Assembly (NCBI GenBank): GCA_035541995.1
Contig: DATKMG010000666.1
Coordinates: 1-42,451, forward strand
Source: DATKMG01 sp035541995
GTDB lineage: Bacteria; Acidobacteriota; Terriglobia; Versatilivoradales; Versatilivoraceae
Direction of reading: 5' to 3'
DNA length: 42,451 nucleotides
Shown here: piece by piece, positions 33,886 through 40,691 of the stretch
How positions within the stretch are numbered: the first letter of the stretch is position 1
Layout: each line of letters begins with the position of its first letter
The notes under the pieces: model-generated
What the model was told of the DNA's origin: nothing
The model's input: only the letters and a program-made list of their open reading frames with translations
Databases searched by the model: none
Translations under genes and position numbers: made by a program

Positions 33886-35382
33886 TCAAAACCGGAAGTA
33901 GATGAAGGGATTGAATCCAGTGGTAGAAAGGACCACTGCAGAGTAGACAACCAGAAAAAGGGAACCAGCCGCAGCCGCACCCGTTACCCAGGAACTGTCC
34001 CAGAATTCCTTCTTCTGGAACCTTTCCAATGGAAGCCAGGCAAAAAGGGCGGCACAGATCAGATAGAAAATAACGCTATTCTGTAAGTAGAAACGCAACG
34101 GGAAAAAAACAAATCGCGTCGCCGCAGGCTGCAATCCAAAGAGAGCCTTCAGATACTGTAAGGCTGCCGCACAACTTGCCGCACGGAAGAAGACCCAACC
34201 CATCAACACCAGGAAGTAGGTCAATAGAATCCCGGGAACTCCGGAAGATTGCCATTTGAAGCGGCGCTTCAGTCCCATCTCTACTGCCAGCCAGGAGCCA
34301 TGCAACATCCCCCAAACCAAAAAGGTCCAGGCAGCCCCATGCCAGAAACCACACAGGGAAAAAACCACCAGCAGGTTGAACGAAGTTCGCCAAGGTCCCT
34401 TCCCTATCACGCTTCCAAACCTTGCCGCAAGGCGGTGAAACCACCCGGATTCTGCCGGAGGAGGCTGCGCGGATCTGGCCAGTTTGTACTCCAGGGGGAT
34501 GAACAAGAAGTCGCGAAACCAGCTGGAAAGCGTGATATGCCATCGCCGCCAGAATTCGGTGATATTCCGCGACCGATAAGGTTGATTGAAGTTCTCAGGG
34601 AACCGAAATCCCAGGAACCGGCCAATCCCGATTGCCATGTCGGAGTAACCCGAAAAGTCATAGTAGATTTGAAAGCTGTAACAAAGTAGCCCCAGCCAGG
34701 CCAGCGGTGTGGTCAATTCACCGCCTGCCATGGAAAAGGTTCTATCGGCCATTGGCCCTAGGGAATTGGCAATCAGGACCTTCTTCCCCAAGCCAAGAGC
34801 GAAGCGCTGCAGTCCGGAAAAAAAGAGGTCAACGCCGGGAGTCCGGCCATAGAGGTCATCACAGGTCTCTGAAAACCTGGCCATTGGCCCAGCCATAAGT
34901 TGGGGGAAAAGGGTCAAATAGGCCCCAAAGTCCGTCAGTTTGTCCGCAGGCCGTACGATCTGACGATGGACCTCGATGGGATAAGACATGGCTTTGAACA
35001 CAAAAAAAGAAATACCAAGCGGAAGAGCAATTTGCCATGCGTTTTGACAATGGACATTAAACAGGCCAAGGAGAATGCAAAGCTGGTCGCGGAAGAAATT
35101 GAAGTACTTGTAATACAGAAGGAGCCCTAAATCGAGCGACAACACCCCTGCAAGAATCCAGCGGGCGACTTCTCCGGAGCTGCGCGCAATCCATTTCCCG
35201 GCGTAATAGTTCAGCACCACGCACAACAACAGCCAAGTGACGATAGGTCCTTCTGCCCAAAAGTAGAAGAGGAGGCTCACCAGAAAGAGGCACAAGTTGC
35301 GGAATCGACGTGGAGTAAGAAAATAGAGGGGAAAAAACAGAGGGAGAAATCCAAAGAGAAACAGGTTGGAACTGAAAACCAT
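33886..35382 (-). CDS. MBOAT family O-acyltransferase (AlgI/DltB-like)
   Basis: The 498-residue protein has about ten membrane helices and the MBOAT landmarks: LFPQLMAGPMARF, the invariant-type segment EFWRRWHITLSSWFRDFLFIPL (His282) and the catalytic histidine in GFWHGAAW (His348), with a further HG at 361-362. These enzymes move acyl groups from a cytoplasmic donor (acyl-CoA or acyl carrier protein) to the outside of the membrane. The length matches AlgI (about 500) more than DltB (about 400). A carrier protein lies 125 bases upstream and an AlgJ-like gene 12 bases downstream, so the donor may be acyl-carrier-protein bound, as in Dlt systems (inference). Confidence 0.94.
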   Translation of the reverse strand: MVFSSNLFLFGFLPLFFPLYFLTPRRFRNLCLFLVSLLFYFWAEGPIVTWLLLCVVLNYYAGKWIARSSGEVARWILAGVLSLDLGLLLYYKYFNFFRDQLCILLGLFNVHCQNAWQIALPLGISFFVFKAMSYPIEVHRQIVRPADKLTDFGAYLTLFPQLMAGPMARFSETCDDLYGRTPGVDLFFSGLQRFALGLGKKVLIANSLGPMADRTFSMAGGELTTPLAWLGLLCYSFQIYYDFSGYSDMAIGIGRFLGFRFPENFNQPYRSRNITEFWRRWHITLSSWFRDFLFIPLEYKLARSAQPPPAESGWFHRLAARFGSVIGKGPWRTSFNLLVVFSLCGFWHGAAWTFLVWGMLHGSWLAVEMGLKRRFKWQSSGVPGILLTYFLVLMGWVFFRAASCAAALQYLKALFGLQPAATRFVFFPLRFYLQNSVIFYLICAALFAWLPLERFQKKEFWDSSWVTGAAAAGSLFLVVYSAVVLSTTGFNPFIYFRF

Positions 35383-35507
35383 TTGTGTGTTGGATGGTCC
35401 CTGATGAGCCCTTGCTGGGTGGCCCTCACGGTTGAACGCCTACAGTTCCCCACAGAGAATCCGCAGAAAAAAGCATGAGCCACACGGCTGAGTCTCCCGA
35501 GCCCCTC

Positions 35508-35744
35508 TTAACCCCTCACTTTATCCTCAATGCTCCGCATCATGTGCCCGATATTTCGGAATGAGAGAATTTCTTTTTGACCGAATGTGATTCCGAATGC
35601 ACTTTCAACCGCCAAAATCAAATTGACATGAGATAAGGAATCCCAACCTTCAATATCATTGGCAGTCATATCAGGCCGGATTTGGATTGTAGTGTCATCA
35701 AAAACTGTCCGGAAGACCTGGTTTAGATTTTCTTCGGTTGTCAT
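35508..35744 (-). CDS. Acyl carrier protein
   Basis: The 78-residue protein is a four-helix carrier domain with the phosphopantetheine attachment serine in GWDSLSHVN (Ser36) and a following helix LILAVESAFGITF. The size equals DltC and stand-alone acyl carrier proteins of surface-polysaccharide clusters. The ATG is preceded by GGGAG. It does not look like the housekeeping fatty-acid carrier (which has a DSLD-type motif). It lies between the acyl-AMP ligase and the MBOAT genes on the same strand, and is likely loaded by the first and read by the second (inference). Confidence 0.92.
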   Translation of the reverse strand: MTTEENLNQVFRTVFDDTTIQIRPDMTANDIEGWDSLSHVNLILAVESAFGITFGQKEILSFRNIGHMMRSIEDKVRG

Positions 35745-35771
35745 GGTCTACTCCCGATCTGCTCTCGTGAA

Positions 35772-35904
35772 ATTCTCCCTTTAAGGGGGTCAGGGGGTTG
35801 TCTCTGTTCCGAACTCACCGGTTCCTCCAATAGTAAGGACAACCCCCCGTGAAGCCTTCTCAAGGCTTAACCCTCGGCTGCCGACCCCCGTTACTAAGGG
35901 GGAA
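35772..35904. repeat. Nested palindromic element 4 (MITE-like)
   Basis: The left arm (35772-35802) contains both ATTCTCCCTTTAAGGGGGTC and GGGGGTTGTC. The inner partner GACAACCCCC lies at 35838-35847 and the outer partner (GACCCCCG then AAGGGGGAAT) at 35883-35904. A perfect AAGCCTT-CTC-AAGGCTT hairpin sits at 35852-35868. It occupies most of the gap between the ligase and carrier protein genes. Confidence 0.75.
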
Positions 35905-35911
35905 TCCGGTA

Positions 35912-35955
35912 CATTTTCATCGACCGTGGTGAACTTGAAAAGCTCATGGGCCACT
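35912..35955 (-). repeat. Dispersed 43-bp repeat, copy 3
   Basis: Read on the minus strand it begins AGTGGCCCATGAGC and ends TCACCACGGTCGATGAAAAT. It corresponds to the copies at 25171 and 25483, some 10 kb away, and lies next to palindromic element 4. Confidence 0.75.
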
Positions 35956-35960
35956 CTTAT

Positions 35961-37625
35961 CTATATCTCCAGGGTCGATAAATCACCCGCATCCAGTGCC
36001 AAATAATTGGCCTTCAACACGCGCCGCATGATTTTTCCGCTCTTGTTCTTGGGGATCTCGCTCACGGCCACTAAATCCTGCGGCGTCGCGGTAGTAGAGA
36101 CTTTATTGGAAACGTGCAACCTGATTTTAAGTTCTAACTCTTTCGTCCATTGAATTCCCGGACGCAAGACCACAAAAGCCACGACTTTTTCAAAGAAGAG
36201 TTCGTCGGGCGCTCCTATAGCAGCAGATTCGGCAACCTCAGGCAATTCAAGCAAGGCGCTCTCCACCTCGAAAGGGCTCACCAAATGTCCAGCGGTGTTA
36301 ATGACGTCATCACTCCTCCCCACGAACCAGAAGTATCCCTCTCGGTCCCGACGCGCCAGATCCCCGCTCCAATACCAACCATGACGGAATTTCTTGGCAT
36401 AATCCTCATCCCGGTTGAGGTAGGCCACAAACATCGAATTCCAGCCCGGCTTCAGGCAAAGGTGCCCTTCTTTCCCCACAGGCAGGATCTCTCCCCTTTC
36501 ATCCACAACCTCTGCTTGAATCTCGTTCACCGGCTTTCCCATCGACCCCGCGCGCACCTCCAATTCAGGACGGTTGGCAATCATGATGGCCCCCGTTTCC
36601 GTTTGGAACCATGTATCGTGAATATCCTTTCGAAGCACTCTCTGACCCCAGAAGAACGCTTCCGGATTCAATGGTTCTCCCACACTGAAAATGTAGCGTA
36701 GTTTGGAAAGGTCATATTTCGTCAGAAGCCGTTCCTCTTCGCGCATGAGCATCCGCAGAGCGGTGGGAGCCGTGTACCAGATCGTCACATGCTCCTTTTC
36801 CAGAATTTCAAACCATTTCTGGGCATCATATCCACCCCCGTAGTGGATTTGCGTGACACCAAGGCTCCAGGGACTGATGATGCCGTACGACGTTCCCGTC
36901 ACCCAGCCTGGGTCAGCCGTACACCAAAAAATATCGTCTGAGGATAATTGCAGAACTTCCTGACCTGTCTGTTGTTGGGAGGGCAGGCTCCCATGACAAT
37001 GCAAAACCCCTTTGGGTTTGCCGGTGGAACCAGAAGTATAATGCAGCAAAGAGGGTGTTTCCGGGGATGTCACAGGAACCTCGAAGTCATCTGTTACGTC
37101 AGTCATCAGGAGGTTGTAGCTCAGAATATTGTCGGCTAGATGCTGGTCGCTGTCCACCAGGATGATCTCTTGCAACGAGGGAAGTCGATCCGAAATGTGC
37201 TTCAGACGGGCCAGACCGACCTTTCGCGTGACGATCCCTCTGGCCTTAGAATCCGCCAGACGATCCAGCAAAGCTTCTTCACCAAAATTCACAAAGAGTG
37301 GTCCCATGGTCAGTCTCTGTTTCAAACCACCCAATAGCACAAAATAGTGGGTGGGAATCTTCGGTAGGTAGGTAAAAAGAACGTCGCCGCGAGAGTAGTT
37401 CAAGCCCTTTAGGACATTCGCAAACTTCGAAGATTCACGGTCCAGGTCCGCAAACGAACAATCTTCCCGCTCACCGTGGGACCCGAGCCAGGTCATAGCC
37501 CGTTTTTGAGATTTCCCCAGCCGACACTGGTATCCGGTGCAGATATAGCCAACGTTGGGATTTGGAATTCCAGTTCCTCCACTTTGTTTTAGGAGGGGAG
37601 TCTTCACGCAGTTATTTGCATCCAT
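35961..37625 (-). CDS. AcsA-like acyl-AMP ligase
   Basis: The 554-residue protein is an adenylate-forming ligase: P-loop YTSGSTGKPKGV (196-207), the TETG core motif (342-345), YWSGDLARRD (418-427) and the C-terminal catalytic lysine in SGKIMRR (Lys531). It resembles the Bacillus-type acetyl-CoA synthetase AcsA, including its LxxGDxSTLE ending. The second tryptophan of the usual DTWW motif, which caps the acetate pocket in Acs, is phenylalanine here (DTWF, Phe340), so a somewhat different acyl group is possible. The ATG at 37625 fits the family length; a TTG 87 bases earlier is the alternative. It lies 216 bases before the carrier protein gene, which it may load. Confidence 0.88.
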   Translation of the reverse strand: MDANNCVKTPLLKQSGGTGIPNPNVGYICTGYQCRLGKSQKRAMTWLGSHGEREDCSFADLDRESSKFANVLKGLNYSRGDVLFTYLPKIPTHYFVLLGGLKQRLTMGPLFVNFGEEALLDRLADSKARGIVTRKVGLARLKHISDRLPSLQEIILVDSDQHLADNILSYNLLMTDVTDDFEVPVTSPETPSLLHYTSGSTGKPKGVLHCHGSLPSQQQTGQEVLQLSSDDIFWCTADPGWVTGTSYGIISPWSLGVTQIHYGGGYDAQKWFEILEKEHVTIWYTAPTALRMLMREEERLLTKYDLSKLRYIFSVGEPLNPEAFFWGQRVLRKDIHDTWFQTETGAIMIANRPELEVRAGSMGKPVNEIQAEVVDERGEILPVGKEGHLCLKPGWNSMFVAYLNRDEDYAKKFRHGWYWSGDLARRDREGYFWFVGRSDDVINTAGHLVSPFEVESALLELPEVAESAAIGAPDELFFEKVVAFVVLRPGIQWTKELELKIRLHVSNKVSTTATPQDLVAVSEIPKNKSGKIMRRVLKANYLALDAGDLSTLEI

Positions 37626-37780
37626 CGGTTTTCTTTCCGTCTCCGCTCTCCTTGGTCCCTTCGGGACTTCTAGGGTTTGGACTAGATATTCGTGAGAACG
37701 CAGACTTTCCAATCTTCTCCACCGGGTGATTCATTGACCCCAGATTTCGAGGCCCATTTGCGGCCAAGGTAATCTCGAGC

Positions 37781-39178
37781 CTAAAACCCGTATTCCTCCG
37801 GCAGGAATTTGTCCGCTTTCGGGCTTTTCAAGGCCCCCTCCATGGCCTGGTCTTCATTGTCAGGCAATGAGGCAACCTGTTCCTCCAGTTTTCCCAACCA
37901 GCGTACCTCCCGGTTTGGAAGTATTAGCATCCCTTCCTGGTAAGCGTGTCTAATTTCTTCCAAGGTTGCGGCTACTGCCCGCACCGTGCGGCGGTAACAA
38001 TTATCTTCCTCCATAATCTGGCTGGAAAGTCGGAGGACCACGTCAGGTCTCAACACCCAGGCCTGAGGATCAAGTGGAGCATCCGAAGCCACCAACCAAT
38101 CCCGGAGTCTTCTGGCATCAGCCGCTGAAGCGGCTGATGCCGTGTTCATCAGTCGGCAGTCGTAGACCAGCTGCTCCAGGGACACAGTCGGAGCATTCGT
38201 ACTCAACAAGCGAACGTTTTGCACTGACTCGTTAGACCAGCAGTCACAAACAGCCTGGGAAATGTTGCCGATTGCGCTTAAATGCGCACATGCTGCACTG
38301 CGGCCTTCCATCGAGATTGGGACACCAGCAATCGCTTTCATGTAGGGACCTTCGTAGGCACAGTCTTTGCTGGGTCCAACTGCACCCATTTCATAGGCCA
38401 CCAGGCTGCGTGGCACAGCCGCCACGCGAACCACTGCGGCAAAAACCTTGGGTACCATTTTCCGATCGGCCAACACCATGGCCGTGTTGGCAAATCCACA
38501 GGCTGTGTCTCCAGAAGGAATGATCCCGGAGTTCCGACAAATACTCACTATTTCCTTCCACAGAAATTCCATGTCCCTAGCAGCCAAAACTCCCAGGCCG
38601 AAAACCAGCGTGCCCAGATCCACTTCCATCAGGGCCTCATCACAGACTTCTTTGCCCCCGGTGGACTCGATGGCCAATAGATCTGCCCCCGCCTCTCCAG
38701 CTCGACGAAACAGCTCCTGCATGCCCTCCCAGTATGGACCGCGCCGCATGAGGGGAGGTCTTTGGTGGTCCCGGGTATCATTGGGAGTCAATCGCAACGC
38801 ATTCCCAAGCCCGTGTTTTTTGTAGTGATCATTTAGAATGTCTGCTAACAGTCGGGTAATCTCAGCGCCCCAGGCCGGCCGCACCGTCATCAATGGCAAG
38901 GTTTCAAACTCCACCAAGAGTGCCTTAACACCCAGATCGACTGCTCTTTGACACACGCCGTTTATCATTTCAGTATATTCGCGGCGTACCTCCGGCCAGG
39001 TCGCTTCGTTGATTTCCATCGTTGGAAGTGTGAAGTTGATTTCAGGAATGACTTCGCCGGTGCCGATCGTGACACCTCTTCCACAGACCAGGGGCTTCGG
39101 AGCTTTACCGAAAACAAAGTCATCCAACGAACCCACTGCCATATTGCAGGCGGGTGACGGCAGTTCAAGAAAGCTCAT
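37781..39178 (-). CDS. MtaB-type methanol:corrinoid methyltransferase homologue
   Basis: The 465-residue protein matches Methanosarcina MtaB along its whole length as I recall it: IPEINFTLP near the start, LLAIESTGGKEV, SGDTACGFANTAM, PRSLVAYEMGAVGPSKDCAYE, MEGRSAACAHLSAIGN, CDCWSNESV and the ending FLPEEYGF. The three zinc ligands of MtaB are kept (Glu171, Cys227, Cys273). MtaB moves a methyl group from methanol to the corrinoid protein MtaC; no mtaC or mtaA homologue is visible here. The ATG overlaps the end of the epimerase gene by 14 bases, so the genes are translationally linked. The substrate in this sugar-acid context may not be methanol (inference). A palindrome interrupts residues 346-355. 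Confidence 0.9.
   Translation of the reverse strand: MSFLELPSPACNMAVGSLDDFVFGKAPKPLVCGRGVTIGTGEVIPEINFTLPTMEINEATWPEVRREYTEMINGVCQRAVDLGVKALLVEFETLPLMTVRPAWGAEITRLLADILNDHYKKHGLGNALRLTPNDTRDHQRPPLMRRGPYWEGMQELFRRAGEAGADLLAIESTGGKEVCDEALMEVDLGTLVFGLGVLAARDMEFLWKEIVSICRNSGIIPSGDTACGFANTAMVLADRKMVPKVFAAVVRVAAVPRSLVAYEMGAVGPSKDCAYEGPYMKAIAGVPISMEGRSAACAHLSAIGNISQAVCDCWSNESVQNVRLLSTNAPTVSLEQLVYDCRLMNTASAASAADARRLRDWLVASDAPLDPQAWVLRPDVVLRLSSQIMEEDNCYRRTVRAVAATLEEIRHAYQEGMLILPNREVRWLGKLEEQVASLPDNEDQAMEGALKSPKADKFLPEEYGF
38114..38141. repeat. Perfect palindrome inside the mtaB-like gene
   Basis: Thirteen bases (38114-38126, GGCATCAGCCGCT) are repeated perfectly inverted at 38129-38141 with two bases between. 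It encodes the Ser/Ala-rich stretch SAASAAD, where recalled MtaB sequences have an unrelated segment about two residues shorter. Confidence 0.95.
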
Positions 39179-40691
39179 GTTTGTATCCCACGAAAGGTTG
39201 GAGATGACGAAGAAAGTGAGCTTCCAGATTGGCTGCATAGTCCTCGGGGTGGGAACGCAGCAAATCCATGAATTGGTCATAGAAAAGCAAACTCCCATCG
39301 GACCCACGGGCAGTTAAGACTGAGCCAAAAGTAACGTGCAGAATCTCACGTGCGTGGAATTGTTCCAGAAGGCCAGGCAATTCGGAGTCAGCCAATGCCT
39401 CGGGTAAGGGGGCCCTCCCCAACTCGGCCGACACATGATAGCTGGCTCGATCTTCTTCGTACCTTTGCCGGGCGAATCGATAGATTGAGCGGAAGAAATC
39501 CGTATCCAGGGAGGCAATGGTGTGTAATGCCTCCAAGTAGCTGGTTCCGGCAGTTTTCAAATGAACTAACCCTCCGGTCTGATTTGCGGCGATGGGATAG
39601 ATGCTGAACTTATCCGAGCCCGAGTGCAGGCTGAGCTTGTAAGGACCTAACTGGCGGGCAATAGCGGCATGAACAGAAAAATCAGCTTCAAAAGCGGCGC
39701 GGTCCCCCAGATAGTCCACTCCCTTTTCGAACCGGCCAATATAGCGGGGAGCCAGGCTAATCCATTTCACTCCAAGCCGCTTTAACTCAGTAGCGATATA
39801 CACGTGTTCGGCATGGGTCGTAGGGGTCTCTGTTTCATCCACAGAGACCTCCAGCTCACAGGAGCCTTCTCCAGCCTGCCTTAGCAAGTGCCGGTACATG
39901 AAGGCGACGTGAGCGATGGCCCTTCCGTACTTGACAGCAGCTCGGAGCAAAGTGATTTCACTGAATTCGATGCCGTAGGGACCTGCTTTAAATGATTGTT
40001 TGAGGTAGCGGCCCGAAAGTGACTTCGGGTTATCCTCCAGCTGGTCCCAGGGAAGAAGCTCGAACAATGACTGCAGTTCTAACCGGGAGGCAGTGGTCGC
40101 ATGGTTGTTGACATGTTCACCGGGATCGATCGTAAAGAAAGTGAATCCTGCAGCCAGACAGGCATCAATGTCAGCCGGGATCTTGAGATGATCGGCATCA
40201 GCCCCAAATCCCTCACGCCACCCTTCAGCCATCATCCCCCAGACTGCATCATCCATGACCTGCTGGGGCGAACGTCCGGTGCGAACCATCTCACGGATGG
40301 ATTGCTGGGCAAAAATGGGGGCTAACCCGCCTCCTGCCCATCTCATCGCCCGCACGTGCCCGGGAGTAGCGAGCCCTAAGCGATCGCCCAAGCCGGCTGA
40401 GGTTCGTAATCCCAACAACTGAGGTCGCAAATATGGAAGGCGTTCTCGCAATGTTGCCAGGTTCCGCGAACCTGCTTCCCCTACCAGCAGGGTATCCCCT
40501 GACACATCTTGCGACGTCCCTTCCAGTCCTTGAATGAAACTGGATCCCGCCGGAGCGAGAACCGTCAGCCGATAGCCTGTGTTGCTGTGCTCCAATCCAA
40601 GCTCGGCATCACCGGCAGTGACCAGGGATCGCGGCAGAATATGAAGACCGGGAACCGTCTGAAGTTTTGCCAGATTCATTGGCCTCTTCAT
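39165..40691 (-). CDS. Tagaturonate epimerase-like protein (UxaE family)
   Basis: The 508-residue protein resembles the UxaE family (D-tagaturonate/D-fructuronate epimerase first assigned in Thermotoga) in length and in the pattern RTSAGLGDRLGLATPGHVRA, a GFGADADHLK segment, FFTIDPGEHV, LEVSVDETETPTTHAEH and SLHSGSDKFSIYP. The histidines, aspartates and glutamates in these blocks are suitable metal and catalytic ligands. It would interconvert keto-uronates in hexuronate breakdown. Its ATG overlaps the stop of the transaldolase-like gene (ATGA), and its own end overlaps the start of the mtaB-like gene, so the three form a tight operon. The family call is from memory of the pattern, without a search. 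Confidence 0.75.
   Translation of the reverse strand: MKRPMNLAKLQTVPGLHILPRSLVTAGDAELGLEHSNTGYRLTVLAPAGSSFIQGLEGTSQDVSGDTLLVGEAGSRNLATLRERLPYLRPQLLGLRTSAGLGDRLGLATPGHVRAMRWAGGGLAPIFAQQSIREMVRTGRSPQQVMDDAVWGMMAEGWREGFGADADHLKIPADIDACLAAGFTFFTIDPGEHVNNHATTASRLELQSLFELLPWDQLEDNPKSLSGRYLKQSFKAGPYGIEFSEITLLRAAVKYGRAIAHVAFMYRHLLRQAGEGSCELEVSVDETETPTTHAEHVYIATELKRLGVKWISLAPRYIGRFEKGVDYLGDRAAFEADFSVHAAIARQLGPYKLSLHSGSDKFSIYPIAANQTGGLVHLKTAGTSYLEALHTIASLDTDFFRSIYRFARQRYEEDRASYHVSAELGRAPLPEALADSELPGLLEQFHAREILHVTFGSVLTARGSDGSLLFYDQFMDLLRSHPEDYAANLEAHFLRHLQPFVGYKHELS

Noticed and set aside
35961..37625. Naming the ligase dltA and the cluster dltABCD
   Set aside because: The ligase is AcsA-like and not a D-alanine-type adenylation protein, and the MBOAT and SGNH genes are closer to AlgI and AlgJ/AlgX; only the logic of the system is Dlt-like.
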